A stretch of DNA of 64,000 nt, taken from NCBI RefSeq assembly GCF_910594005.1, contig NC_057848.1, positions 136,224,155 to 136,288,154 on the forward strand. Direction: 5' to 3'. Below, piece by piece: positions 20,618-32,019 of this stretch. A program made the translations under genes and the position numbers. The DNA is from Cervus elaphus. Taxonomy: Eukaryota > Chordata > Mammalia > Artiodactyla > Cervidae. Under the pieces are notes generated by a model that ran no database searches, was not told the DNA's origin, and saw only the letters and a list, made by a program, of their open reading frames with translations. The stretch's first letter is position 1. Every line of letters starts with the position of its first letter.

Positions 20618-21304
20618 TCACAAACAAAAGAAATGCTCTCTCCCTCTCTCTCCTGACATCCATCCGTGGCTCAGAGGTAGGTTAGGACATGAGGTCTGCT
20701 CGCTCTGGCTTTTTCTTCTCCCAGCCCCCCCCCCCCCCCCCCCGCCCTGCTCCCCCAGGTTTCTGACCCTGGGCCTCACTTCCCTCCGTAGGCCTTCAGT
20801 GTGTGCCTCCAGAGGGGTACAGGGCATAGGACACAGGTCTACTTGACCTCTGGGTCTGTACAAGAACCTGAGTTGTCCCCGTAGCCAGGCTGTCATTGGC
20901 TCAGCTAGGCTCTGGGAACCTCTCCCTGGTCCACCTGTCATCTCCTCATGCCCTCTGCTGTTTATAAACTCCTTAAGCATGGTCAATATCCCATCATACT
21001 GCTCAGATCCCCCTCCAAGGGTGGACATGTTTTCCAGCCCGCGCACAGTCTCCAGTGGGTCAGCCCTATTGGGTGTGCCTGAGCCGTCTCTCCTAGGGTC
21101 ACGGTCTTTCCGGGGTGGCCTGCCTCTGGCCATTGGATAAAGCAGGGATAGGAAGGGGTCCAGCGTGGGATACCCTTTAAAACAACCTCGTACCAGAGTT
21201 CCCTTCTGGGCTGCCCAGAGTGTTCTCAGGCCTGCAGCGCATGTCCAGTTCTTCCTGTGTACCATCTTGTTTTCAAAGGGGTTGATCCCCAGAAGACACC
21301 TCAT
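20618..21304 (-). CDS. Unidentified 228-codon ORF, doubtful
   Basis: The longest ORF here that does not overlap a recognised transposon. The product would be basic and Gly/Arg/Pro-rich, with a glycine run near residues 187-194 from the poly-C tract and no signal peptide, membrane segment or domain that I recognise. The upstream half has ordinary-looking composition without low complexity. No promoter, splice structure or polyadenylation signal supports it. It could be an exon of an unannotated gene, a decayed retrocopy or, most likely, a chance ORF. Confidence 0.12.
   Translation of the reverse strand: MRCLLGINPFENKMVHRKNWTCAAGLRTLWAAQKGTLVRGCFKGYPTLDPFLSLLYPMARGRPPRKDRDPRRDGSGTPNRADPLETVRGLENMSTLGGGSEQYDGILTMLKEFINSRGHEEMTGGPGRGSQSLAEPMTAWLRGQLRFLYRPRGQVDLCPMPCTPLEAHTEGLRREVRPRVRNLGEQGGGGGGGAGRRKSQSEQTSCPNLPLSHGWMSGERGREHFFCL
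20725..20743. repeat. Poly-C run of 19
   Basis: A homopolymer at 20725-20743. It encodes the glycine run in the minus-strand ORF at 20618-21304, so that frame depends on the exact run length, which is error-prone in assemblies. Confidence 0.9.
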
Positions 21305-21489
21305 ACCCCAAATTCCATCTTAACATCTATTTCTGGCAAGCATAACTGGCCACTCTTGGGGTAACAGACCACGGCTGTGTCTCTGTGTTCCCCCAGCACC
21401 AACCTATGGGGCTAGCTCCGAGGAGGCAAATGTTTGCTGACTTAAGTCTAACTGTTCTTAGGTAGAGTTAACTTTGAAGCAGTATATCC

Positions 21490-21640
21490 ACGTGCCTGGC
21501 ACCAGGAGAAAAAGAAGGCTGAGCATTTCACATGAATGTTTCCTTTTATCTTCAGACAAACCCACAAGGAAAGCATCAGAATGACTCCCATTTTGCAGAG
21601 GGGGAAACTGAAGCACAGAGAGTAAACGAGGGTGTCAAAA
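21490..21640 (-). mobile_element. MIR SINE remnant, reverse
   Basis: atgactcccattttgcagagggggaaactgaagcacagagagt is a well-preserved reverse MIR core; flanks are eroded. Confidence 0.88.
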
Positions 21641-21849
21641 TGTGAGCCTGAGCCCCTCACCCCACTGCTAGAGTGAAGTACTGGACCCAGCAGACAGCTG
21701 ATGGTTCTCAGCAAAGAGGAACCCTAGGGTGACACAAGGCAGCCAAGAACTGACACAGCATTAGAGGGCTAGTACCCAGGCGGGGCCGGCAGGCTCAGAC
21801 ACTTTCCGAGCCTGTGTCATCTAGGACAGCTGTCTCTCTTTGCCTCTCT

Positions 21850-21986
21850 CTCTTTTCCTTTTTTTTTTCCTTCTTGACCAATTTGTGAAGCTGTGGGATC
21901 TAAGTTCTGCAACCAGGGACGGAACCTGTGCCCCCTGCAGAGGAAGCACAGAGTTCTAATCACTGAACCGCAGGAAAGTCCCACTG
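21850..21986 (-). mobile_element. CHR-type tRNA-derived SINE with 11-bp TSD
   Basis: Reverse orientation: T-rich tail, gtgggatctaagttctgcaac, ggacggaacctgtgccccctg, then ccgcaggaaagtcccac at the 5' end. The direct repeat tttgcctctct at 21839-21849 and 21987-21997 marks the insertion. Confidence 0.9.
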
Positions 21987-22059
21987 TTTGCCTCTCTTAA
22001 AGTCATTGCATCATAGGCTGCCTGAACCAGCAACACACACAGCCTAGCCTCCCCGTGGT

Positions 22060-22135
22060 ACAAAACAGAGGCAAGCCCAGAGAGGTTAAGAAACTCCTCA
22101 AAGGTCACAGAGCTGACTAGTGTCTAGCTCTCTAG
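22060..22135 (-). mobile_element. MIR SINE fragment, reverse
   Basis: cccagagaggttaagaaactcctcaaaggtcacagagctgac is the reverse MIR core. The CHR SINE at 21850-21986 may have separated it from an unrecognisable left part. Confidence 0.8.
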
Positions 22136-22424
22136 ACCAGCAGGGGTTCCCAGCCCATCCCCTCTTCCCCTGCCCTCCATGACATGACCTTAAGGAATCC
22201 CCTACTTGGCTGGACCAACTCTGGAAGTCAGATGCCTTCCCAAGATACCCTCCTCGCTCATTCAGCCTCATCAGTACTTGAGCACCTCTGGGATATAAGG
22301 GGACTGACTCACTGAGAGAGGGTAGCTATAAGAGTGATGCAACAGCGCTACCTCATTTTTACTGCCACCTTGCCCCAGTTCTATTATTACATTTCTCACT
22401 TCCCCTTAACATTAAAACATAACA
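22136..22424. other. Single-copy DNA, no gene seen
   Basis: Nothing recognisable. Confidence 0.4.
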
Positions 22425-22690
22425 GCATGATGGCAAGTGGTTAAGTGCTAGGAAATCAAACAAGCCTTGGTGTGAAACCCGCCTTACCTCTTTCTAGCAG
22501 TGCGACCTTGAGAAATTCACTGAAACTCTTTGAGCCTCATTTCCTTCCTCTAGGTGGTGAGGGAAATCAAGCCTGAGAGTTGCCTCATCAGGTGGCACAT
22601 AGGTTACATGGAATGACGAATGTGAAGGCCTTGGCCCAGGGCTCCCGAACACAGTGAGGCTACTGGAAATTGTAGCCATTGTTATTTTTA
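22425..22690 (+). mobile_element. MIR SINE, nearly full length
   Basis: Sense MIR: catgatggcaagtggttaagtgc, gtgtgaaacccgccttacctc, gtgcgaccttgagaaattcac, tgagcctcatttcc, then a 3' part ending ctggaaattgtagccattgttatt. One of the most complete MIRs in the window. Confidence 0.88.
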
Positions 22691-23147
22691 TTAAAGATAC
22701 ATAAGAGATAACACCAGTGGCACCCAGTAATCATTCATCTGAAGTACTCAGTAGGAAAGAACAAATCAGTGCATGCATTAATTAGGGCTCCTGTAACAGA
22801 AAGGCTTTATCTGATAGATGTGATGCCTCTGGGAATAGAAGTAGGACCACACTCGCCATCTCCAGACCACAATCTATCCCTGGCCATCCGAAGCCCTGCA
22901 ACCTCACTTCTCCAAACTCACTCCTGATACCATATCTGGAAACCCCAAGATTCAGGTTTCCTTAAAGTCAGAATGAAGGCAGTCCGAGTGAACCAAGGAC
23001 CTGCTGGAAGCTGGGGGTGCAAATGATCTGTGGTGCTTCAATAACTCAGCGGACAGAGCAAACCAGGATGGCGCTCACCACGCTCCCACTGCAGACACGC
23101 AGGGATAACTGATCAAACATAATGAAAAAATAAGTACACAGCTTGGA
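22691..23147. other. Single-copy DNA, no gene seen
   Basis: No repeat or exon recognised. Confidence 0.4.
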
Positions 23148-23240
23148 GAGGAAGGACAGAAGGAAAGAAGGAAGGAAAGGAAGGGAGGAAAGACAGGGGG
23201 AGGGAGGGAGGAAGTAGGGAGAAAGGGAGGAATGAACAAA
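23148..23240. repeat. Polypurine (GAAG/GGAG) tract
   Basis: Irregular GGAA/GGAG units on the plus strand. The minus-strand ORF 23075-23359 is Phe/Pro/Ser-rich translation of the tract. Confidence 0.88.
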
Positions 23241-23800
23241 ACAAGAAAGAAATCCCCAAGTTCCACAAGGAACTCTTCATTTCTAATCAGTGATGTTTGT
23301 TGACCTAAGGCAGAAATAATTGAGCAAATAATTAGAGAAAAGAATTTAAAGTTCTGCAAGCTCAGCCATGAAAGTCACAGAGCCTAGACTTCCAGAGCCT
23401 TTAGACGTGAGACAACCTGATGCTGTAAGATCCGGCCTCCCAGCATTAAGCTAGGGGGACAATGTCAGAAAAGAAAAAGGAATCCCTGAGTAAGGGAATA
23501 TTTGCTTTTTGCTGTGCTCCTTCTACCCTTGTCCCATCCATCAGATCAAACACCAGATAAGTTTGGGCAATCCAAGTGCTGAAGGCTTTTTCTTATCTCA
23601 TGATCCCCTTTGAATTCATATTGAATATGGGCTTAGGAACAAAACATATCAAGTTCTGGATTTGTTGCTTTCTATCTGTGTGATATTGGGAGGATTATTT
23701 AATCTCTGTTTATTTATCTACACTTTTTCATCTATAAAAACAAGAACAATAAACACCTAACTACCAATTTCACAGAAATCCAACTCTCAATCATTCTTAA
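23241..23800. other. Single-copy DNA, no gene seen
   Basis: AT-rich toward the right; no gene signal. Confidence 0.4.
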
Positions 23801-23809
23801 TTTCTGCTA

Positions 23810-23812
23810 GGA

Positions 23813-23862
<50 letters not shown>

Positions 23863-23863
23863 C
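23810..23863. repeat. Compound (CT)n(AC)n microsatellite
   Basis: About 28 bp of CT repeats followed directly by about 24 bp of AC repeats. A (AC)n(TC)n compound also occurs at 36867-36913. Confidence 0.95.
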
Positions 23864-23889
23864 CATTTTCTCTTTCTCTGTCTCTTTCA

Positions 23890-24790
23890 GTGTATGAGTT
23901 AAGAATCTTCTGGTTGCAAGTGACAGAGACCCATTTTATTTTATTAGTTTTTGCTGTTTATTTTTTATTTTTTTTAATTGGAGGATAATTGCTTTACAAT
24001 TGTATGGCAGAAACCAATACAGCATTGTAAAGCAATTATACACACACACACATATCTCCTCTCTCTTGAGCCTCCCTCCCACCCTATCTCCCCTAATCCC
24101 ACCCCTCTAAGTCATCACAGAGCACCAGACTGGGCTCCCTGTTTTATATACCAGCTTCCCACCAGTTATCTATTTTACACATGATAGTATATATATGTCA
24201 GTGCTACTTTCTCAATTCATCCCACCTTTCTTTCCCCTGCTGGGTCTACAAGTCTGTTCTTTAGGTCTGTGCAGAGACCCATTTTAAACCAGAAACCAGG
24301 AAAAAAAACATGCCAAGGGTATTTATGAGTTCAAGTAACTGAATTTATTGGGCTCTCATCTCTGGCCTTTTCATGGCTTGTCATTGGTTTTTCTTCCTAG
24401 ACCTCAATCACTCTTACTAAAACCAGCTGGGAAAGATTGCTTCAAGCAGCCCCACTTTTTCTGTCCTTACAACTTATAATCTCAAAAACCAAATACCAAA
24501 TTGATTGTTGCAGCAGAAATATCTCAGGGCAGACTCACTGGTCTGTTTTGGGACACATGTCCTGCTCTGAGCCAATCACCTTGGCCAAGAGGATGCATCT
24601 GGCGGTTGCTCCGTAATGTCAATGGACCTTTCTGATCTATGTCCTCTCTTGTCTCCAATGAATGTAATGTCGTGCTCTCCCAGGCTGGTATCAAGCCGTG
24701 CAGGATGAAAGATGGACAGTCCTTGCACAAATGAGACTGCTCTTCTCTATCTGCCCATGAACCCCCTTGCCTGTCCTCCCTACTGGTGGT
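23890..24790 (-). repeat. Ancient repeat, unassigned, split by an L1
   Basis: The block gttgcaagtgacagagaccc, then after the L1 insertion tgaatttattgggctctcat, gagccaatcaccttggcc. The order resembles a second copy at about 60.71-61.19 kb (cattgcaagtgaaataaattc ... gaatttacttgttcacataac ... gaatcactgtaaccagagg), so both belong to one old dispersed family. Family and strand uncertain. Confidence 0.4.
23939..24271 (-). mobile_element. Artiodactyl L1 3' end, reverse, with 15-bp TSD
   Basis: Starts with the complement of an A-rich tail (ttttattttattag ... ttaattggaggataattgc) and continues as the reverse 3' UTR (ccccacccctctaagtcatcacag equivalents). The perfect 15-bp direct repeat cagagacccatttta at 23924-23938 and 24272-24286 marks the target. 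An internal palindrome (attgctttacaat ... attgtaaagcaat) lies near its 3' end. It interrupts an older repeat. Confidence 0.95.
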
Positions 24791-25109
24791 GATATGTGAA
24801 AAGCAGGGGCAAGGTCAACATCAAAAGAGATCACATTCTAGAAACACAATATCAGCAGCCAAAAGAGATCAAGGGAAGATTGGTGTAGAAGATGCATTCT
24901 TCTATGTTTAAACTATAAAATTCTAAACAGTAGGTTTAATATGACCAGACAACAAATTATCATTTACATTTCCTTACAGTAAGAAAATGTCTTTCTCAGT
25001 AAGACACATTTGTGATGCTCCTCAATGAAACACAGTAATGACCTTTAAAGAATCATTGGAAACCATGGTCCATGGATGGCACTATGCATGATGCAGTGTC
25101 CTGGATAAT
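24791..25109. other. Single-copy AT-rich DNA, no gene seen
   Basis: No repeat family recognised. Confidence 0.4.
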
Positions 25110-25327
25110 GTGAAAGTGGAAGTGTTAATCACTCAGTCATGTCCGACTCCTTATGACCCTGTGGACTGTAGCCTGCTAGGCTCCTCTGTCAATAGAATTC
25201 TCCAGGCAAGAATCCTGGAGTGGGTTGCCATTTCCTGCTCCAAGGGATCTTCATGACCCAGGGATCGAACCCGGGTCTCATGCATTGCAGGCAGATTCTT
25301 TACCATCTGAGTCACCTGGGAAGCCCA
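25110..25327 (-). mobile_element. Bov-tA SINE, reverse
   Basis: Reverse complement carries the full head and Bov-A body: the gtgaaagtggaagtg tail end at left, gatcgaacccgggtctcatgc B-box, and cacctgggaagcccac at right. No clean target-site duplication seen. Confidence 0.95.
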
Positions 25328-26535
25328 CTAGGTTTAAATAAATGAAATAAGTACTAGGAGGGAACTGAAGAGGTAAGACAATCTATATAGTTTCAATACA
25401 AAGAGGTTCCAAAGAGCTGTGGCATTATGAGTAATAACAGCATTGCTACCTTTTTCTTATAGTGAGAGATAAGAAGTTGTCCAAGAATGACACATTTGGC
25501 CATAAAGAGCACAAAGAATGATTCCTGGACCTGAAACATGAAGAGATGGTGCCAGGATACTATGAAGAATCTTCATAAGCACTGATTGGGCAGTAAACAA
25601 GTATTTAAGTTTCTCTTCTATACTCACTATATCTTCATCAGTAAATCACTACACCTCACATAAGCCCATGAATTGTGTAGCACATTAAAAATTTTAAATG
25701 CTTATGTGGATAGCCCCCCATCCACCGCCAAAACAATACTTGAGTGGGTGCCCCTGCACAACCTAGGGGTGGCTCTAAACAAGGCTGAAGGCCTTGTTGA
25801 ATTATAGTGCTTGAACCTGTACCCCAGCCTTGTGGCTTCTTTATTTATTTCTATAATTGATCTCAGTGTGCAGCAGGTAACCCCTCATTCTTAGTCTAAA
25901 AGCTTCCATTTTGGCCTTGGCATTTGGGTAATAAAAACAACAGGCTGGTTGCAAAGCCCAGTTAATCTGCCCCTTGCTTCCAAGTTCAAAGCTCCCATTC
26001 AATCTGAGTGAATGACTCATTACAATAAGGATAATTATTACCTTCGTTAGGCAAAGAGTACTCATCTGGAGATATTTGGAAGTAGCCAAAGATTTCCAAT
26101 TTTCCACAAATCTCTTCCTGGGACCTATTTTATCCCCCATTGTGCTTTCATCTTCCCTGCCTTGGTGAGCTCCAACTTTAAATCAGGGCAGAAAATAGGG
26201 CCTTTTCAGTTCTCCCAAGGGTCTGGATCGTGTTTCTCAGCCATTTGGGGTTGTTGGCCACATTAGGCAGCATCTCTTAGCAGAGGCATATGCTACTCCT
26301 TATAAGCTTTAAGATGGAATAGGCTTTCTTGTAGGACCTTGGGGAAAGCTACAAGAGGTAGACCCCACACGACATCATCCTGATATTTTCCTTCTAAGCC
26401 CAGTAGTTTGTGGGGATAGGTGTATTGCTTGCTTCTGAAGATACAGGGGATGACAATTTAACCTGCTGTTTTGCCACTTCTAGATGAGGACTTACTTGGT
26501 TGGCAAGTAATAGACATAGACACTAAAGAAGGAAA
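25328..26535. other. Single-copy DNA, no gene seen
   Basis: About 1.2 kb, AT-rich, without recognisable repeats or exons. The minus-strand ORF 25841-26140 has no domain. Confidence 0.4.
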
Positions 26536-26539
26536 ATGG

Positions 26540-27140
26540 TATGTCTCAGTCTGCTCAGGCTACCATAATAAAATACCATAGACTGGGTAGCTTAAACAGC
26601 AGAAATTTTCTCACAGTTCTGAAGGCTAGAAGTCTGAGATCAGGGTGCCAGCATGGTCAGTTCTGGTGGGGACCCTCTTCCTGGCTTATAGATGGCACCT
26701 TCTCACTGTGTGCTCAAATAGTCTTTCCTCAGTGATTGTGTGTGGAGAGAGAGAGAGATAGCTCCCTCCTTCCCTGGTGGCTCAGATGGTAAAGTGTCTG
26801 CCTACAATGTGGGAGACCTGGGTTCGATCCCTGGGTCAGGAAGATCTTCTGGAGAAGGGAATGGCAACCCACTCCAGTACTCTTGCCTGGAAAATTCCAT
26901 GGATGGAGGAGCCTGATAGGCTACAGTCCATGGGGTTACAAAGAGTCGGACATGACTGAGCAACGTCAATATCAAAGTTCCTATGTATTAGGCCACTAGT
27001 CCTATTTGATTGGGGCCCCACCCTTACGACCTCACTTAATGTTAATTACCTCCTAAAAGCCCTATATCCAGTTACAGTTACGTTGGAGGTTAAAGCTTCA
27101 ACATATGAGTTTTGGGGAGATACAATTCAATCCATAGAAG
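26540..27140 (-). mobile_element. MLT1-type LTR, reverse, split by a Bov-tA
   Basis: Left part: cagtctgctcaggctaccat, ataccatagactgggtagc, cacagttctgaaggctagaag, gatggcaccttctcactgtg. After the Bov-tA at 26767-26975 it resumes with gattggggccccaccctta, acctcctaaaag and caacatatgagttttggggag, ending aattcaatccatag. The two halves join in the usual MLT1 order, so the SINE is the younger insertion. Confidence 0.88.
26767..26975 (+). mobile_element. Bov-tA SINE inside the MLT1-type LTR
   Basis: Full head and Bov-A body, tail gactgagcaacgtcaatat. Short (GA)n precedes it at 26745-26758. Target-site duplication not clear, so the ends are by homology. Confidence 0.94.
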
Positions 27141-27430
27141 TTTTATTAGAGAAATTCTGGAATGCTCACAGAGCTAAGTAATCAAGATAATCAGAACTTG
27201 GGACCAATGGAAATCATGTCAGCTCTGGATATAAATAAAAAGAATGCATAAAGTATAAAGATTTATAAAGATTTAGCTGTGGCTCCTTTGACACATGTTC
27301 ATTCAACTCAAGGTTCACATTTTTCAGGAGAGAGAGTAGAAGACGGGCTGAGCCTGAGTCATGTACCCAGCCTGGAATTAATCATCCTTTTCAAAGGAAG
27401 GGATAATGTTTTCTGATTGGTCATCCTGGC

Positions 27431-27463
<33 letters not shown>

Positions 27464-28555
27464 GATCAGGTCAGTGTCATCCAAATCACACAGAACAGGT
27501 TTCTCATAGGAAAGTTCTTTTATGTGGAGGAGAGGCAAACGTAGGCAGGTAGACAGAAAAAATAGATGTCCACCACAAAGTGCCAAGATTTTGTACAAAA
27601 ATTGTTGATGTATATCTTTAGGGAAAGTATTGGTTGGCCCAAGGAGGAAAAAGTTGTTGTGCATTGTCAACTTTACCTTTTCAAGGTGATAATGATGTGA
27701 AGAATTGAGCTTAGACCTTCCAAGTCTTAACAGGCCCTTGGAGTTTGTTTTCAGGTAGATTAATTTCCAAAAAAAGAAGAGGCAAGATGAGCTTTCAATG
27801 CAAATCATTTGTCACCCCAGAGTTCCCAAATTTATCTTTTTAGGGATTGGCTAGAGACCAGATATTAGATGCTTTATCACGAAACACAACTGACTGTTAA
27901 AAAAAAACTGGTTGCAAAAGTGGAATAGCAGAGCTGGCAACTATTGAGTATCTACTCTCTGCCAGCTGTGGTCAGCACTATGGAATGCCTTCATCAAATC
28001 TATTTCCCCCATCTTCTTTTCCAATAAGATCTTGATCTTGTTCACATAATCATCCCTTCTCCATCCAAACCATGTAACTTAGGCAAAGGTGACCCCTACC
28101 TCTATCAACAAAGATGAATCTTGATTCATGGGAATCAATCACAGTCATCCATTCCTCTTCTCCTCCATTGGGTTCACAGACCCTAAAGCTCATTGCCATG
28201 GGGCACTCCTCTGGCAATAGATATTGATCCAGGAAGATGGCAGTTACCTAGGTCAGCCCAGTGAAATTGAAGGGAAGGTATTTCTTTCCATATTTGGGAG
28301 TGGTTTGCTCTTTCTCTTCCGCTGGCGATGGACAAGAAATTCCACTGCCCTGGTGGCTGCCAAACAGCTCTCTAGCTTCAAGGGGGGGGTGATGAGAGGA
28401 AAGCTAAGTCAAGAAAATAGCTGATAGATCAGGACCAGAGACCCAGCTGTATTATACCTGGAGGGTTCTTCCCTCACTGGACTACATGGGATAACACATT
28501 TCCTAATTTTTAAAGCCATTTCCACTCAGGATCTCTGTTGCTTACAGCCCAAAGC
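27141..28555. other. Single-copy DNA with a (TG)n, no gene seen
   Basis: A (TG)n microsatellite lies at 27432-27462. The 149-codon minus-strand ORF 27359-27808 contains a Thr-His run encoded by that repeat and has no recognised domain. No exon supported. Confidence 0.45.
27432..27462. repeat. (TG)n microsatellite
   Basis: About 15 uninterrupted TG units. Confidence 0.95.
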
Positions 28556-28559
28556 ATCT

Positions 28560-28745
28560 CTAAGCCAGATATTGTGTTAAGTGATGACTTTATATGCATA
28601 ATCTCATTTTATCCACATACCACCCTAGGGGGGTAGTATTATTATCTCCATTTTATAGGTGAAAAAGCTGAAGCACAAAAAAGTCAAGTGACTTGTTCAG
28701 GGTCACTTACTGAATTCAGTCATCTACTTCCAAAATCCACATTCT
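28560..28745 (-). mobile_element. MIR SINE remnant, reverse
   Basis: tatgcataatctcattttatcc, gtattattatctccattttataggtgaaaaagctgaagc, then gtgacttgttcagggtcac: clear reverse MIR. Confidence 0.9.
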
Positions 28746-29204
28746 AAGCCAGTAAAAGTAAACTGGGTTTATATATACCAACATTTCTAGAAAATTATAG
28801 TGAAATGGATATGTTATTTTTTAAATTTTGTTTTCCCAATAATTTGGATGAAAGTTTCAGAGGTTCTTTGTCATCACTCCAGAATGACCTCCAATAGCCA
28901 GTGGGCATACACTTCTCGCCCCCTACATCTCTTGGCAAGTAAATGGCTAATGTTCTGTGAGAAAACACATCACCAGGGAATTTCCCCAAACTCTGAGAAG
29001 TCAATGATATTGTAAGCTCTAGTTTTCTTAAGAATAAGACCCATCTTCTGGGCAGAATAGGGAAGAGAAGTTCAAAATCTCAAGGTCTCAAGTTGTCCAG
29101 TGATGCAAAGGCAGGAAGGCAGTTGGCTGACATTTAAGCTGTGCAGGAAATGCAGCAGGCAGCTGGTCTCTCCTTGCCCTATACCCTGTGGGTTTACACT
29201 GTAC
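28746..29204. other. Single-copy DNA, no gene seen
   Basis: Nothing recognisable. Confidence 0.4.
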
Positions 29205-29400
29205 GAACAAAACATAGTTGCTAAGAGCCCAAGCCTTGGAACCCCACACACCAGTCTGAATTACCACTGTGACCTTTCTTAGCAATGTAGACCTCAGCAA
29301 ATTAATTAAGTTCTCTAAGAATTAATTTCTACATCTTTAAAATGAAAATAATACCAGTACCCACATAAGGCATTGCTGAGTTAAATGAAAAAATAGTTAG
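29205..29400 (+). mobile_element. MIR SINE remnant
   Basis: agttgctaagagcccaagcc, gtctgaattaccactgtgacc, ctacatctttaaaatgaaaataata, then cataaggcattgctgagttaaatg: sense MIR in correct order. Confidence 0.85.
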
Positions 29401-30825
29401 CATTCTTTGATGTGCAGCTATGACAACACATCCTCATACTCGATGGCAAACAAGATCACCATTTCATCTCACATTTATGAATCTGCAGGTGTGTGTGCAT
29501 CAGTGGACTTGGGTGAGGCTTGGCTGCACAAGTCCACTTCAACCTGTGGTTCAGCTGAGCTTGAATTGAAGCTAAAGGTGGGTGGTGATCAGGTCTGCTC
29601 TACTTGTTTTCATTCTGAGGCCCTACCAAACATAATGGGACATTCCATAAATGGCAAATATCAAGAGCCTGACTCACTAGCGGCCAGTTTTAGAAATGAC
29701 ACTTGTTCAAAACCAAGAGCTGGTAGGTCATTGCCCTTCCTTCTCTATCGGTTTTCAGAGGAGACACTTGGAGGAAGAGCTGGACTAAGATGCCAGCACT
29801 CTTCAACCACAGAGCACACCCATGGCCCTATCATGGTGGCTCCTCTTTAAATCTCCAACCCCAGTTTGGATAGTATGCAGACATACTGGCCTCCTCAAAG
29901 AGACTTTAGAGAAAACTTGAGGGGGCAAAATGTGAGCAAGCCCAGAACTCACCAAGACCACAGTCCATTACGGCTCATGCAGGTGGGCTTCTGGTCTTGG
30001 TCCCTGAACCATTTCACTCATACTGAGCCACCTACTTCCTCAAGGATGCCCATCTGCCCAGTTCCCTGCCCCCCTCTCACATCACTGGGCGGTGGCAGGA
30101 CAAGGGTTAAAGTGAAGGTGACTGACCCTCCCTCACAAGCCCATATCTTTTCCAGGATGCCATTTTGTCTCTCTTTGTTATAACAGACTCAAATTTGTCC
30201 CAAACATGTTACATTCCAGATGGATAGTGGGGGCAGAAGGAAAGAAAGGGGCCAGTTCAAGTCTCTGGTCTGAGAGACCCAATTCTTCCTCTAAGTGATA
30301 GGACTGGCCTTGGCAATTTGAACAGGGAATGGCTGGCTCCTCACACCCTCCCATGATGCTTAGGAATTGCTTCATTTCCATTAGCGATGTGACACCCTAA
30401 CATAACTTCACCATGAAATGCATTTAACAGTCATACAATGAGAAAGACACCCATAGAGCCAAGTTAGGGGGATGACTTTGTTACAAGTAGATTTGTATGC
30501 ACTACAAACCTTATCGTTTGTTATGGCAGGCATCTTGCTGTCCAACTTCGTGTTTGTTCCAGTTGGGATTTTAAGGCATAAATAAACAAAATAATCACAC
30601 AACCAACAAACAGGCATGGATTCTTCTGCAGCATGTGTTCAGAGGCAGTTCAAAGTGGCTGCATGAGAGATTCTTCCATAAGAGGATGATAAATGGGGAA
30701 ACACATTGTTTTTCCTATAGATCAAGACATCTGACTGTAAGGAAGGGATTTTGAGACGCTACTCATGGTAATGGATGATGAAAAGATCAGGAAATGCCCG
30801 AGATGATCAAAGAGGGATGGGAAGC
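29401..30825. other. Single-copy or very old repeat DNA, no gene seen
   Basis: The stretch 29430-29850 has a composition reminiscent of an eroded LTR, but I cannot assign it. The 147-codon plus ORF 29407-29850 has no domain. No exon supported. Confidence 0.4.
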
Positions 30826-30829
30826 TGGA

Positions 30830-31330
30830 ATGAAAAACAAAGGGAAGCCAATTAAAAACGTGATGTGATGTCAACACAGACCGATCAGAACAGCTAGAAT
30901 GAAAGACAACGCCAAGTCTTGCAGGTGGAGCAACCAGAACTCTCAGTTGCTGCTGGTGGAAGGGTAAATTGGTCAAATCTCTCTGGAATACTGTTTGCCA
31001 TCCTCTACAAGAACTGACCAAATGCCTGCTTTGTGAACCCCACATATATACCAAGAGAGATGCATACAAAAGTTAATCAGAATACATACACTTGAATATT
31101 CATAGCAACCCTATTCATACCAGCATTGAACAGGAAACTACCACATGTCCATCAACAGTAGAATGGATAACTAAATGCTGGTATATTCACAAAATGGAAT
31201 ATTATGCAGCAGTGAGACTGAACTAACTACAACGACATATGACAATATGAAGGAGTCTCACAAACATCGCGCTGAATGAAAGAAGCAAACTGCAAAAGAG
31301 TTTGTACTATATGGTTTCATTTTCCATTTG
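30830..31330 (+). mobile_element. Old L1 (L1M-type) 3' region
   Basis: L1 end-of-ORF2/3' UTR blocks in order: ggtggaagggtaaattgg, tattcatagcaaccctattcat, tccatcaacagtagaatggata, tattcacaaaatggaatattatgcagcag, atcgcgctgaatgaaag, ttgtactatatggtttcat. Eroded; no open frame. Confidence 0.88.
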
Positions 31331-31335
31331 GATGG

Positions 31336-31410
31336 TGTTATGAGTTGAATTGTGTCCCTCAAAAGATATGTTGACATTCTAACCCTGACCTTATTCGCCA
31401 CTAGAGAGGC
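31336..31410 (+). mobile_element. MLT1-type LTR fragment
   Basis: gttatgagttgaattgtgtcc, ctcaaaagatatgttgacattc is the 5' end of an MLT1-type LTR; the rest is lost or unrecognisable. Confidence 0.7.
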
Positions 31411-31689
31411 AAGGCCACCAGTCAACATACCAATCAGTTTATGTAAAAAATAAACAAATAAGAACAAAGATTCTTGTCATCTCTGTTTTATTCATGAACA
31501 GAATAGCCCACTGGTGGATAATGCCTGGGGCTTGTCAGTCCTTGTGGTGGAAGAAGGGAGGGCCTTCAGGGGTCAGGTCCCCACCCGCAGGGTCAGGCCA
31601 GTAAAGATTTGAGGAAGGCACTGCCCAGGAGTGTGTATGTACAAGTCTGAGAATGTGAGCGATTCAAAACTGCAGAGACAAATATCAAT

Positions 31690-31745
31690 CCATATCAATC
31701 AATATTTATTGCTGAGTAAATACCTACAGTATGCAAGGTGTTCCC
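31690..31745 (-). mobile_element. L2-type 3' tail fragment, reverse
   Basis: caatcaatatttattgctgag followed by tacctacagtatgcaaggtgtt is the reversed L2 3' end. Confidence 0.65.
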
Positions 31746-32019
31746 CAGGGATCCAGGAGGGGAGTAGACCGAGACTCTGAAAGATTTACTCTTCTTGATT
31801 TTGCATTATCTGTGCCTCCAGCCCCTTCCATTAGCATGAATAATTAACCGCTGACAGAGCTATCAGCCACAATAAGAGCATGCTTAGGACTCAGGGTTTG
31901 TCATGTGCCAAGGAAGAGAAAAGGCTCAGGGATTTGAAAGTGATGATCAGGGTGATGAAGGGTGGTGAAGAGGAAGAAGATGAAGCCTGTTAAACACAAA
32001 TGCCACGGAGTCCCTTCTT
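31746..32019. other. Single-copy DNA, no gene seen
   Basis: Nothing recognisable. Confidence 0.4.

Noticed and set aside
27359..27808. 149-codon minus-strand ORF with Thr-His repeat
   Set aside because: The repeat is the (TG)n microsatellite in translation, and the rest has no domain.
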